This document shows, in pieces, positions 1-8,666 of a stretch of 64,000 nt of DNA. The notes beneath the pieces are model-generated. The model saw nothing but the letters and a program-made list of their open reading frames with translations. It searched no databases and was not told where the DNA came from. The stretch is from an uncultured Methanobrevibacter sp. GTDB taxonomy: Archaea > Methanobacteriota > Methanobacteria > Methanobacteriales > Methanobacteriaceae. The stretch spans positions 1 to 64,000 of the forward strand of contig NZ_CACXXB010000007.1 of the NCBI RefSeq assembly GCF_902771435.1, read 5' to 3'. A program made the translations under genes and the position numbers. Every line of letters starts with the position of its first letter. Within the stretch, counting starts at the first letter, position 1.

Positions 1-1
1 T

Positions 2-415
2 CAGACTGTAAATATAATAATAACAAATAAAAACAAGTCAACTGACCATTCTGTAGTGACAAATGAAAAAGGTGTTGGAACATTAAAGATGGATAAGGAC
101 TCCGGAAAATACAATGTTACTGTCAGCTATGGCGGAAATGACAAGTATAAAGGATGCAATGTCACTAAGAAGATAACCATTGAGGAGAAAGTTGCTGAAG
201 CTACTGTATCGGAAAATAGTGCTCAAAGTAGCCAAAGTGGCGGTAGTAGCACACATACCATTATTGGTGAAGACGGATATTATTATACAGTCGATGATAA
301 TGGTAATTTTTTAGAAAATTTGGGCCCTAGTAAGCAATATCGTCCAAATGAACCAAATAGCGTTTATTATCCTGATGCAGAGCCTGCCAATCGATATGTT
401 GATAAATCTAAATAA
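2..415 (+). CDS. Small Ig-like surface protein (5' end outside window)
   Basis: The reading frame is open from the first base of the window, so the gene starts upstream. A GTG at 56 is only an internal valine. The visible part is the second half of a bacterial-Ig-like domain, with the recurring pattern Y-x-V-T-V-S-Y-G-G-N-D-K-Y (about residues 38-50), followed by a Ser/Gln-rich linker and a polar Tyr/Asn/Pro-rich tail. The segment before the window edge matches the middle of the 1839-2405 gene almost residue for residue, so by homology the missing part should be a signal-anchor helix and the first half of the Ig fold. It is the first of four tandem paralogues and is probably displayed on the cell surface. 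The specific function is unknown. Confidence 0.85.
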   Translation, partial: QTVNIIITNKNKSTDHSVVTNEKGVGTLKMDKDSGKYNVTVSYGGNDKYKGCNVTKKITIEEKVAEATVSENSAQSSQSGGSSTHTIIGEDGYYYTVDDNGNFLENLGPSKQYRPNEPNSVYYPDAEPANRYVDKSK

Positions 416-430
416 TGGGGAGATGTCATC

Positions 431-1051
431 ATGGAAAACAAAAACATAATCATGATGCTGGTTGTGATAATTGTCGTTCTTGCAGCGGTTGTGGGTGTGA
501 TGTCTCAGCAAATGGCAAAGGAAAAGTCAAACTTAAAAATTGCCGATAAAAAGGTCAATGTTGGTGATTCACTGGTTGTTAAATTGACTGACAGTCAGGG
601 AAATCCCATTTCAAATGAAACAGTAAATATTAAACTTACATATAAAAATGGAACAGCTATTGATGAAAAAACAGCAACCAACTCCAAAGGTAAAGCAAAA
701 TTCACGATGGAGGAAAAGGGCAAGTATTTCGTTGAATGCAGATTCGATGGAAATGACAAATATGCTTCATCATCCATCACTGACAATATCACAGTTGAAA
801 AGGCAACCACCAAAGTAGTTAGTGAGGAGCAAACATCAACCACAACTCATGCCAGCAAAAATGCTCCTGATGGTGGCATATATCCGGAATATGGCCCTGA
901 AGTTGATTCTCAAGGCATAACCAGGGAGTATGCAATTGCACATGACATGCATTACATTGAAATGAGGGTGGATGGTGACAGGCCTGGAGAGTATGTGACT
1001 GTTGGCGGCTATACTGCCCGTGATCCAAATAATGGACTCTATCATACATGA
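431..1051 (+). CDS. Membrane-anchored Ig-like surface protein
   Basis: A 206-residue protein. A hydrophobic helix at residues 5-26 (MMLVVIIVVLAAVVGVM) acts as an uncleaved signal anchor. One Ig-like domain follows (about 33-125), with the family pattern of a V-x-L-T-D-x-x-G-N-P-I-S strand and a final F-D-G-N-D-K-Y hairpin. A Ser/Thr-rich linker leads to a polar tail of about 70 residues rich in Tyr, Gly, His and Asp that is unlike the tails of its neighbours. The ribosome site GGGGAG lies just ahead of the ATG. It sits 15 bases after the preceding paralogue and 9 before the next, so the three are probably one transcript. The tail may be the ligand-specific part (inference). Confidence 0.85.
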   Translation: MENKNIIMMLVVIIVVLAAVVGVMSQQMAKEKSNLKIADKKVNVGDSLVVKLTDSQGNPISNETVNIKLTYKNGTAIDEKTATNSKGKAKFTMEEKGKYFVECRFDGNDKYASSSITDNITVEKATTKVVSEEQTSTTTHASKNAPDGGIYPEYGPEVDSQGITREYAIAHDMHYIEMRVDGDRPGEYVTVGGYTARDPNNGLYHT

Positions 1052-1060
1052 GGAGATATT

Positions 1061-1648
1061 ATGGAAAACAAAAACATTATTATAATAATGCTAGTAATTA
1101 TTGCCATTCTTGCAGTTGTTGCAGGAGCCATGTTTTTGCAAATAACTAATGCAAAAGAACCAACTACAGTCAAAATAACAAACAATAAAACACTATATGA
1201 AGGCGAAGACATAACTCTCAAATTAACTAATCTAAACAAAACACCATTATCCAAAGAAAAGGTCAAAATCACAGTTAAAAACAGCAAAGGCAAAGTTGTA
1301 GCAAATAAAACAGTAAAGACAAACGGCAAAGGCAATGCCAAACTGGATTTGGATTTGAAGAAAGGCAAATATAATGTTACTGTTGTATATGCTGGAAATG
1401 ATAATTTCACTGGAAGCAATGCAACACAGAAGTTAACTATTAAAGAAGAGGTCAAAGAAACTGTTAGCGAGCCATCCAGTTCAAATTCTGTAGGTTGGAC
1501 TGAAACTCATCCTGGAGGAGATACTGGATCCAGTATTGTTGTATATCATGATGGGAATGGTCATAAATTTGTTACCAGATATTCTGCTGAGGGTTCTGTT
1601 TATGAAGATGGGATTGCATACGATGAAAACGCAAGGATTACTTCTTAA
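1061..1648 (+). CDS. Membrane-anchored Ig-like surface protein
   Basis: A 195-residue paralogue of its neighbours. It has an N-terminal anchor helix (residues 6-28) and an Ig-like domain (about 36-128) ending V-V-Y-A-G-N-D-N-F. A short acidic/Ser linker leads to an unrelated C-terminal tail rich in Gly, His, Tyr and Asp. The first codons (MENKNIII) copy those of the 431-1051 gene, which points to recent duplication of the 5' part. A clear GAGGAG ribosome site precedes the ATG. It is the last gene of the first group and is followed by a hairpin terminator. No catalytic motif is visible. Confidence 0.85.
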   Translation: MENKNIIIIMLVIIAILAVVAGAMFLQITNAKEPTTVKITNNKTLYEGEDITLKLTNLNKTPLSKEKVKITVKNSKGKVVANKTVKTNGKGNAKLDLDLKKGKYNVTVVYAGNDNFTGSNATQKLTIKEEVKETVSEPSSSNSVGWTETHPGGDTGSSIVVYHDGNGHKFVTRYSAEGSVYEDGIAYDENARITS

Positions 1649-1659
1649 TGTTTTATTAG

Positions 1660-1690
1660 GTAGGTGAAACTCCACCTACACTCTTTTTAT
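1660..1690 (+). terminator. Hairpin terminator after the Ig-like gene trio
   Basis: A 7-bp perfect stem (GTAGGTG/CACCTAC) with a six-base loop, followed by a T-rich run. It lies 11 bases after the stop codon at 1648. Confidence 0.65.
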
Positions 1691-1784
1691 TTTGATTACT
1701 TCCTCAAGCCGTCTAATCATTTCCCACTTTTCCATGCCATTTCATGAATCGAATGTTTTATCCTACCTTTTTATGTCGGAATTG

Positions 1785-1792
1785 TTATATAC
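1785..1792 (+). promoter_or_regulatory. Putative archaeal TATA box (TTATATAC)
   Basis: TTATATAC lies about 54 bases before the ATG at 1839. Initiation about 25 bases downstream would give a leader of about 25 bases that still contains the AGGTGAT ribosome site. This suggests the fourth Ig-like gene has its own promoter. Confidence 0.45.
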
Positions 1793-1838
1793 ATATGATT
1801 GACACAATATTAAATAATATTATTACTTAGGTGATTTC

Positions 1839-2405
1839 ATGGATAAAAACAAAATTATTATTTTGGCTTTAATTGTTGTCATTGCTGCTCTTCTGGTAGG
1901 CATGGCATTTACAATGATGCCAAACATGGCGAAACAGGATACAAAATTGAAATTTAAAAACAATTCCACATTAGCAGAAGGGGATTCATTAAAAGTAAAG
2001 CTGACTGATGCCAACGGAACTGCAATAGCTAATCAAACAATTAATGTCACAATCAAGGATAAAGATGGCACAAGTGATTATCATTCTGTAGAAACTAATG
2101 AAAAAGGTGTTGGGACCTTAAAAATTGATAAGGATGCAGGAAAATACGATGTAACTGTTAGCTATGGTGGAAATGATAAGTATAATGGATGCAATGCTAC
2201 TAAGAAGATAACTATTAAAAAAGAAGAAGTTGTTCAAGAAGAAGTTGTTGAATCTACTGTTGAGCAGAGTAATAGTGAACCACAGTATATCGGAGAAGAT
2301 GGGCTCCCAATTAGTGAAGCAGATTACAAAACACTTCAAGTTTATGGTAAAAGTGCTAACAGTCCTGAAGAATGGGAAGCACAAAAAGCTAGTTTGGGAT
2401 ACTGA
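1839..2405 (+). CDS. Membrane-anchored Ig-like surface protein
   Basis: A 188-residue protein with an N-terminal anchor helix (residues 6-28), one Ig-like domain (about 38-128, ending V-S-Y-G-G-N-D-K-Y) and a tail starting with a Glu/Val-rich linker. The Ig domain is nearly identical in DNA and protein to the truncated gene at the window start, so these two are the closest pair. The tail shares only a short Gly-Glu-Asp-Gly motif with it and then diverges. An AGGTGAT ribosome site precedes the ATG, and a strong hairpin follows. Confidence 0.85.
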   Translation: MDKNKIIILALIVVIAALLVGMAFTMMPNMAKQDTKLKFKNNSTLAEGDSLKVKLTDANGTAIANQTINVTIKDKDGTSDYHSVETNEKGVGTLKIDKDAGKYDVTVSYGGNDKYNGCNATKKITIKKEEVVQEEVVESTVEQSNSEPQYIGEDGLPISEADYKTLQVYGKSANSPEEWEAQKASLGY

Positions 2406-2452
2406 TAAAAGATAAAATCTGAAAGTAAGATTATATTTTCTCGGAGGAAATT

Positions 2453-2496
2453 GAGAATCATTTCCATAATGATTCTCTAAAATTATTTTTTTTTAT
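2453..2496 (+). terminator. Strong hairpin terminator
   Basis: A 10-bp perfect stem (GAGAATCATT/AATGATTCTC) with a five-base loop, followed by a long T run. It ends the Ig-like gene at 2405. Confidence 0.75.
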
Positions 2497-2597
2497 CACA
2501 GTTTCAGTTATGCCTATACTCAACAAGTTATTTTACAATAAAACTTTAAAATAGGGGTAACAAATATGCTAACAAGATTGATATAAATGGTGAAAGT

Positions 2598-3671
2598 ATG
2601 TATTGTCCTGAATGTGGATCAAAAGTTGCATCTGATGCAAAATTCTGTGAAAATTGTGGAGAGAAGATTGTTGATGAGGATAATATTAAATCTAATATGA
2701 TGGAATCCAATAGTTCATTTCTAAAAAAAGCAAACAAAAGAATACAAAAATCCTTAAATAAAAATTATGATTTTGATGAAAAAATCGACTTAAAAGGAAT
2801 TAATAGTGTTTCTATTGATGATATAGCAAGAAGATTGAAAATTAAAAAAACAAAAGATGGTTTTTTTTCACCTAAAGATTATGATAAAATGTTAAAATAT
2901 GCTAAAAAGCACACTAATTCTCAAAAGGACTTAAATATGTTTAGGAAGAGAATTGACTTTGTTAATAATACTCAGTTTGATAAAAAAATTGAAGCTAAAC
3001 AAAAATCTAAACAAAAAACTAAGCGTGAATCCGAAATTTCAAAAGCTAATTCAAAACATTGGGTGAATAACAAGACTAAATTTGATAATGAAGTAGAATT
3101 TGAAGGAATAAATACAGTTCCCATTGAAACAATCGCAATAAGGGTTAAAGCTAGAAAAAACAAATGGGGAATGTACACTTATTCAAGTATGAATAAAATA
3201 TTAAGATATGGAAATGAACATTCTATTGATTCAAATGAATACTCTATCTTTCAAAGAAGACTAAATGATGAAATGAACAAACAAAGAAAAGAAAAATCAG
3301 AAAAACTTAAAAATAGCGGATTAAAATCACTTCCTAAAGAAAGTCAAGATAACGTTAATGAATGGATTCAAAGTAAAGGAGGGCATGAACCAAGTGATAT
3401 AATTGAAATAATTACTATACGAAGACCATTCACACCAAATAATCAACAGCAAATGATACGGGACATCATTAATAATACTTGGTGGGGTAAATGTGCAATT
3501 GGGGAACCTAAAATAAAAAAAAGACCTAATGAAAATATTGAACTTTGGAAAATGCATATTCCATTAATTCAAGTTAATCTAACTTCATCTCCTAAAAAAA
3601 GTTACCAACGGGATATGCGAAGATTATATAAAAGATGTATGATGGACTGTGGTCATGACCCCTTATATTAA
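2598..3671 (+). CDS. Zinc-ribbon protein with a duplicated unknown domain
   Basis: A 357-residue, very lysine-rich soluble protein. Residues 3-20 form a zinc ribbon (CPEC ... CENC). Two copies of an unrecognised unit of about 62 residues follow, at about 57-120 and 161-222. Both run F-D-x-x-(I/V)-(D/E)-(L/F)-(K/E)-G-I-N-(S/T)-V, then an I-A-x-R-(L/V)-K segment, then a helix with K-(M/I)-L-(K/R)-Y-(A/G), then F-x-(K/R)-R. They are separated by a charged, probably coiled linker. The C-terminal part (about 240-357) contains Trp-Trp-Gly-Lys and two cysteines near the end and matches nothing I recognise. The basic composition and the ribbon suggest nucleic-acid binding (inference). A GGTGA site precedes the ATG. 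Confidence 0.8.
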   Translation: MYCPECGSKVASDAKFCENCGEKIVDEDNIKSNMMESNSSFLKKANKRIQKSLNKNYDFDEKIDLKGINSVSIDDIARRLKIKKTKDGFFSPKDYDKMLKYAKKHTNSQKDLNMFRKRIDFVNNTQFDKKIEAKQKSKQKTKRESEISKANSKHWVNNKTKFDNEVEFEGINTVPIETIAIRVKARKNKWGMYTYSSMNKILRYGNEHSIDSNEYSIFQRRLNDEMNKQRKEKSEKLKNSGLKSLPKESQDNVNEWIQSKGGHEPSDIIEIITIRRPFTPNNQQQMIRDIINNTWWGKCAIGEPKIKKRPNENIELWKMHIPLIQVNLTSSPKKSYQRDMRRLYKRCMMDCGHDPLY

Positions 3672-3975
3672 TTTACCCTAAGTCAGAAGTTAAGTTTTAT
3701 CAAACTGCGCAAGCCCTATATTCATGGTTGGTAATATGGTGAAAAGTTTATAAAATTAGTTTTTTGCCTCATTACATATTTTAATGCAAAAGAAGAGTAT
3801 AAATGGTGTTGTACAAAAAGAAGTTGGAAGTATATACATTATAGAATGATTATTCTTCCAGTTACTTTTTTTATCATATAAAAAAATATTCACCATTTAA
3901 TCTTTTTATCAAAACAAATATATTTTATTTTAAACACAAATATATATCAATTAATAAGTATTGGAGGAAAACATT
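3672..3975 (+). other. Intergenic region with AT-rich promoter
   Basis: About 300 bases without a convincing gene. The right end (about 3913-3947) holds two TATA-like stretches (AAATATATTT and AAATATATATC), either of which could drive the gene at 3976. The rest shows no repeat, hairpin or conserved reading frame that I can support. Confidence 0.5.
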
Positions 3976-4827
3976 TTGCAAAATAAAAAAATATTGACAC
4001 TAACAATATTGATATTTGTTGTAGCGTTTGGATTTTTATTAGGTTCTGTTTCTGCAGCAGAATTACAGGAACACGATTTTAACGGACAATTCAAATTAAA
4101 TGTCCCTGGTAACTATTGGATGGCCAATGCCGGAGCTGACGGTCACCAATATGAAGATGGGCATGGAATCATAATTCAATATTTAACATTGAACGACATT
4201 AAAGGAGGAACTTTCACGGATTATCTTACTTCACATGGTTTAAAAGATGGTAAAGTGGACGGTAAATTTACAGTATTCCAAAAAGATGGAAAATATGTCG
4301 TAGTCGCTAATTCAAGTGAAGAAATGTATATTATTACTGATAAGAATTTGGATGAGGCTAAGGCAATTGCAGCTAGTGCAGATTTAGGAACAAGTGCATC
4401 AATTGATGTTTCTAATAAAACTTCATCCCCTACAAACACTTCTGCTACTGGAAATATGGAAAAAGTAAATGTGGGTGATGTTTTAACAATTAATGCTCCG
4501 AAAGGTTCAGAATTCAATAATGGTACTTATGATGGATTTTGGAGAGTATATTCTGCAGTAGGTTGTGATGCTGTTGTTTATTATACAAATGATGAATCAG
4601 CTAACACAACAATTGATGATGCATATTATGATAAATTTATCAATAATGTAACCTCTCAAAATGGTGTAAATTCTTCTAAAAATGGCAATGTTACTGTTGT
4701 TGAAGGTATTCAAAATATCGATGGAACAAATGCGGCTTATACACATGGTGATAATGCAATGGTGATTGTTGTTTCAAATGATTTGAATTTAGTTAAAGAG
4801 ATGGCAAAATCTGTTGAATTCAAATAA
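3976..4827 (+). CDS. Exported protein with two copies of a stress/envelope-like domain
   Basis: The ribosome site GGAGG at 3963-3967 places the start at the TTG at 3976, not at the in-frame TTG at 3961 that overlaps it, giving 283 residues. A cleavable signal peptide covers about residues 1-26 (ending V-S-A-A). Two similar domains follow, about 27-130 and 148-283, joined by a Ser/Thr-rich linker. Both begin with a G-x-(F/L)-x-(L/I)-N-x-P-x-G/N strand and end with an (M/V)-x-I-I/V-x-x-(D/N)-L-(D/N)-x-(A/V) helix. The next gene starts 11 bases after the stop, so the two are probably co-transcribed. Function unknown. Confidence 0.75.
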   Translation: MQNKKILTLTILIFVVAFGFLLGSVSAAELQEHDFNGQFKLNVPGNYWMANAGADGHQYEDGHGIIIQYLTLNDIKGGTFTDYLTSHGLKDGKVDGKFTVFQKDGKYVVVANSSEEMYIITDKNLDEAKAIAASADLGTSASIDVSNKTSSPTNTSATGNMEKVNVGDVLTINAPKGSEFNNGTYDGFWRVYSAVGCDAVVYYTNDESANTTIDDAYYDKFINNVTSQNGVNSSKNGNVTVVEGIQNIDGTNAAYTHGDNAMVIVVSNDLNLVKEMAKSVEFK

Positions 4828-4838
4828 TGGGTGATAAA

Positions 4839-7292
4839 ATGATTAAAAAAGTTGCATTGATATTAACTTTAATACTAGTAGGATTATTAGCTCTATCTGC
4901 GGCAAATGCAGCTGATAATCAAACTGATGATTTTGTTAATACTGTAATTAATGATGAAAATTTAAATGATTTGAATGTAATTTCAGATGAAAATTTGGAT
5001 TTAGATTTAGCAAAGAATGAGATTATTTTAAATAATGATAGTTCGGATAATGGTGATGTTGATTTTAATGGATTGTCTTCTTCTTATGATGACCAATTGT
5101 GTAGTACTGACTTGATTTATACACATTTTGATGTTCCAAGTTCTTTTAATAAAATCATTACAATAAATTTAAAGGATTCTTCAAATAATTTGGTTAAAAA
5201 TGCAGAGGTATTCTATTCTTTTGATTATTCAACTGTTCAAAAAACATTTTCGGGTAATTCTATCAGTATTCCAAATAGTTTAGAATCTAATGCTACACAT
5301 GCATTGTCCTTATGGTATTCTACTGATGGAATATATGGGACTTGTATTGATACTGTTTATTTTTTTAAGCCAACAGTGGGTGAATGTACCTTAACAAATA
5401 AGGGGCCTTCACGATCATTATTTTCTATCACAACTTATGATGGGGAGGTTTATGGATCAATAAAAGTTAAGCTAATAGACGGTTTGGATAGAGAAATAAA
5501 GGATATATTTAATTATTATATTGATGGTGATGTTGATAATCAATTTAATGCCACTAATGGTAATATTGTTTTAAATTTCACCCATAATTCTTATCATGAT
5601 ATTGTTTTTGTTTATAAAGGTAAATCATCCGTATATGTTCCGTGTAATAAAACTATTCGAGTATGTTATAAATCATCGATGGTTATTAAAGAAAATGAAA
5701 AATATTATGTTGATGGGGGTGTGAGAATACTGTGTGAATTTTTCACGGGTAAGTCTTGGGTTTCTAATAATTATTTCTTCGCTCCATTCGGTACTAATCT
5801 TATTAAAATAAAAAACCCTTTCACTGGTGAAGTGTTAGAAAAGGAGATAGTTGTTTTAAAGAGAATAATTGAGGCTGAAGATTTAATAACTGATTATAAA
5901 AATTTAACAGAATATAATGTTCGAGTAGCTGATGAAAATAATAAATTCACAGCTAATTTAACTGTTTCATTTGTTTTAGATAATCGAAGATATGATGTGG
6001 TATCTGATAAAGAAGGGTATGCCGGTTTTAAAACACATTTAAAAGTTGGAAATTATACAATCACAACCAGGTATTGTGGTATTGTTACTACAAATAGAAT
6101 AATTGTTAATCCAGTTTATGTTGATAATGAATATAAAGATATGCATATTGATTCTGTAACAACATATTATGGGGAAAATAAATTTATTAATTATGGTTGG
6201 AAGGGTTACTTCAAAGGATTTTTAAAAATATACAAAGGGTCAGTTTTAATTAAAACTATTGATTTAGATTCTTCAGGGTATGTTGATACTGAGAATACAT
6301 TTAATAAATACTCAAATAACATTTCTACCATGACTTTTGGTGTTGGATATTACATCTTTAAAATAGTTGATAAAAATGGAAAGATTTTAAGAGAATCATA
6401 CTTGGACATACAAAAGATTCCAACAAAAATTCAAGTTAATACCATTAAAACAACAACAAAAATCACCATATATCACTTGAAAATTATGATAAAAGATAAA
6501 ATGAACAATAAAGTTAAAAATGGTTATTTGAAATGTAAAATTAATGGAAAAACTTACAAAACCAAAGTTAATAGGGGTTTTGCTACATTAAAGATTAATA
6601 TTCCATCAAAGATTCGAACATATTCTTGTACTGTTAGTTTTTTAGAAAATTCTGTCTATAAATCTTCTTCTGCAAAATTTAATTTAATTGTAAAAAAATA
6701 TTATAGTAAAACTACTGTAAATTCAGTAACTATTGCTCCAGAGTCTAAATATACATTAAAAGTTAATGTTAAATGCTCAAATGGTAAAAAAATTAAATCT
6801 GGAACAGTTAAAGTACAAATCAATGGAAAAACTTATTCTGCTAAAGTAAATAATGGTGTAGCTAAAGTTAAAATTAAAGCACCGACTAATGCTGGAACAT
6901 ATAAGGCTACAGTCAATTATGGTGGAAATAAACAGGTTCATGCTAGTTCTACAACTGTTAATATTCATGTTAAAAAAATAAAATATGAAGAAAAAGTATC
7001 TTCTTTTACTTTGGTTGTTCCATTTGAACTAAATGAACATGTTATAAGGTCTTATGGAGTATATTCTGTTGAAACTTATAAATGGGTTGATTCAGATGTG
7101 CACGTTAGAATATATATTTACAAAAATAATATAAGATTAACTGACATTCGGGCTGAAGCATATATTCATTTTAGTTCAGGTGAAGGTATTTGGGTTTATA
7201 CGAATGATGGAATTTACAATACTCAAAAAACAGTCATTAATAATGATTTGGCTATAAAAGCTGACCAAGCCACAGTCACGGTATGGATTTAA
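4839..7292 (+). CDS. Large adhesin-like Ig-repeat surface protein
   Basis: The GGTGAT at 4830-4835 favours the ATG at 4839 over the one at 4827 (817 residues). A signal peptide spans residues 1-25 (ending A-N-A-A-D). A long Asn/Asp-rich region follows, with several degenerate beta-sandwich units. At about 555-720 there are two clearer Ig-like repeats with the pattern V-K-(N/S)-G-x-(L/V)-K-x-(K/Q)-I-N-G-K-T-Y. The C-terminal 90 residues form a beta-rich segment unlike the repeats, and no C-terminal membrane anchor or sortase motif is visible, so attachment to the wall must be by another route. It belongs to the adhesin-like proteins common in gut Methanobrevibacter. The binding target is unknown. 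Confidence 0.85.
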   Translation: MIKKVALILTLILVGLLALSAANAADNQTDDFVNTVINDENLNDLNVISDENLDLDLAKNEIILNNDSSDNGDVDFNGLSSSYDDQLCSTDLIYTHFDVPSSFNKIITINLKDSSNNLVKNAEVFYSFDYSTVQKTFSGNSISIPNSLESNATHALSLWYSTDGIYGTCIDTVYFFKPTVGECTLTNKGPSRSLFSITTYDGEVYGSIKVKLIDGLDREIKDIFNYYIDGDVDNQFNATNGNIVLNFTHNSYHDIVFVYKGKSSVYVPCNKTIRVCYKSSMVIKENEKYYVDGGVRILCEFFTGKSWVSNNYFFAPFGTNLIKIKNPFTGEVLEKEIVVLKRIIEAEDLITDYKNLTEYNVRVADENNKFTANLTVSFVLDNRRYDVVSDKEGYAGFKTHLKVGNYTITTRYCGIVTTNRIIVNPVYVDNEYKDMHIDSVTTYYGENKFINYGWKGYFKGFLKIYKGSVLIKTIDLDSSGYVDTENTFNKYSNNISTMTFGVGYYIFKIVDKNGKILRESYLDIQKIPTKIQVNTIKTTTKITIYHLKIMIKDKMNNKVKNGYLKCKINGKTYKTKVNRGFATLKINIPSKIRTYSCTVSFLENSVYKSSSAKFNLIVKKYYSKTTVNSVTIAPESKYTLKVNVKCSNGKKIKSGTVKVQINGKTYSAKVNNGVAKVKIKAPTNAGTYKATVNYGGNKQVHASSTTVNIHVKKIKYEEKVSSFTLVVPFELNEHVIRSYGVYSVETYKWVDSDVHVRIYIYKNNIRLTDIRAEAYIHFSSGEGIWVYTNDGIYNTQKTVINNDLAIKADQATVTVWI

Positions 7293-7294
7293 AA

Positions 7295-7327
7295 ATTGTA
7301 AGTGCAAATTCACTTACAATACTTTTT
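7295..7327 (+). terminator. Hairpin terminator
   Basis: A perfect 10-bp stem (ATTGTAAGTG/CACTTACAAT) with a six-base loop, followed by a short T run. It starts 3 bases after the adhesin stop. Confidence 0.75.
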
Positions 7328-7532
7328 CAGAGTTGACATATATTAAAAGACTCTCATTATATCCTCATAGAATTAAATTCATTACCTCTTTCACCTTAGG
7401 AATTGTTAAAAATAGGATTAATACAAATATTATTTGAAATTGATTACTTTAAGCATAATGCAATATGTTACTCAATTTAAAATAATATATGGCATATTCA
7501 TTTATTAGCTTAATTAAGATTTGAGGAGTTTT

Positions 7533-8432
7533 ATGATTACTCGTTGCACTACACGTTATCTGATATATAAACCTAAAATTGGAGATAGGGTAATTTTAGC
7601 TTATAGAGGTTATAAAAAACGTATAAATCTTTTAAATGATGATGGTGAAGTTGTTGGAAGAATACATACTAAAAAAAAGAAGGATAAGTTTGCTAAACAG
7701 CAAATATTTAAATCAACAGAACTTTTTGACTTTTTAGACATGAAAAATAAAACCTATTATGCAAAATTTATTAATATAGGTAGTCCTTTCTCATATCTCA
7801 AAATTATATCTTGCACAACTTCAAACAGGCCTGACATATTAAATATTGATGAAACTGAATTGTCAAATATGCAAAATTTCCTGGAACTAATGAAAAAAGG
7901 CGAATCTCGCAACAATGCAATTCAAAAAATAGGTATTTCTCATCATTTAGTTTCTAATTGGTTTGATAGAGGTTTGACATCATTTGAGAAATTTAAACTA
8001 TATGTGTCCCATATGGATAATTCTTATAATATTGATTCAATATTGGATATTGATAATTTATTTGGTCAGGACATCCCAAAAAATCATAAAACTCAAGAAT
8101 TAAATAATATACAAAGTTATTATATCGCTATCAAAAATGGCCAATCTCTTCAAGAATCAATTGATTCCTGTGATTTAAATGAATTTGAAATTGAAAAATG
8201 GAGTTTTATCAATAATTATCTAATTTTTTACTTAAATTTTAGTAAAATAAAAGATGAAGAAATCAAATCAAGACCAAAAATTAAAAAAGAACCAATCAAA
8301 CCAAAACCTAATAAAATTAAGGAACATTCTATCATCACTGGCAACGCACACATAAAAACCAGCAATTTTAAAAGTAATAAAGCAGATACTAGTAAAAGAG
8401 CAATTAACTTAAGAAATGAGATATTTAAATAA
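7533..8432 (+). CDS. Unknown protein with HTH-like repeated helices
   Basis: The GAGGAG at 7523-7528 decides for the ATG at 7533 rather than the TTG at 7521 (299 residues). I do not recognise the family. The N-terminal 90 residues are basic and look beta-rich. Residues about 110-145 (Q-N-F-L-E-L-M-K-K-G-x-S, then A-I-x-K-I-G-I-S, then V-S-N-W-F) read like a helix-turn-helix of the type found in small DNA-binding domains. A second, weaker copy lies at about 193-228 (A-I-K-N-G-Q-S ... I-E-K-W). The C-terminus is Lys/Pro-rich and probably disordered. It may be a DNA-binding protein; it is followed at once by a decayed regulator gene. Confidence 0.7.
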   Translation: MITRCTTRYLIYKPKIGDRVILAYRGYKKRINLLNDDGEVVGRIHTKKKKDKFAKQQIFKSTELFDFLDMKNKTYYAKFINIGSPFSYLKIISCTTSNRPDILNIDETELSNMQNFLELMKKGESRNNAIQKIGISHHLVSNWFDRGLTSFEKFKLYVSHMDNSYNIDSILDIDNLFGQDIPKNHKTQELNNIQSYYIAIKNGQSLQESIDSCDLNEFEIEKWSFINNYLIFYLNFSKIKDEEIKSRPKIKKEPIKPKPNKIKEHSIITGNAHIKTSNFKSNKADTSKRAINLRNEIFK

Positions 8433-8445
8433 ATGGAGTCTAAGA

Positions 8446-8655
8446 ATGGATAATGATACTGTTGAGTTTGTTAAACGGTCACAATGCAGATAAAGAATTT
8501 TAACTTCATTAGATGGTAATGTGCTCATACCTAAAGAAATAGCTAAACGTACTGGAAAAAAACTAACCATTGGAGATAATAAATCCTGAAGCACGTAAAG
8601 GCAGATAATACAGATTAACTGATGTTGGTATGAAATAGCTAAAAATTTAGAATAA
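8446..8655 (+). pseudogene. Decayed archaeal winged-helix transcriptional regulator
   Basis: From the ATG at 8446 the frame reads MDNDTVEFVKRSQCR, a stop, then RILTSLDGNVLIPKEIAKRT. This is the N-terminal half of a winged-helix regulator family common in archaea (R-S-x-Y-R-x-x-V-L-x-S-L-D-G ... P-x-E-I-A-K). The recognition helix is missing. The wing reappears in another frame from about 8582 as NPEARKGR, a stop, then YRLTDVG, and a further frameshift gives IAKNLE and a stop at 8655. In-frame stops, frame changes and an internal deletion of about 20 codons make this a clear remnant. No comparable intact gene lies nearby. Confidence 0.75.
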
Positions 8656-8666
8656 CAAAGTAATAA

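Noticed and set aside
3976-8432. Prophage or integrative element covering the AT-rich genes
   Set aside because: No integrase, structural phage gene, attachment repeat or tRNA boundary is visible. Low GC alone is normal for surface genes of this genus.
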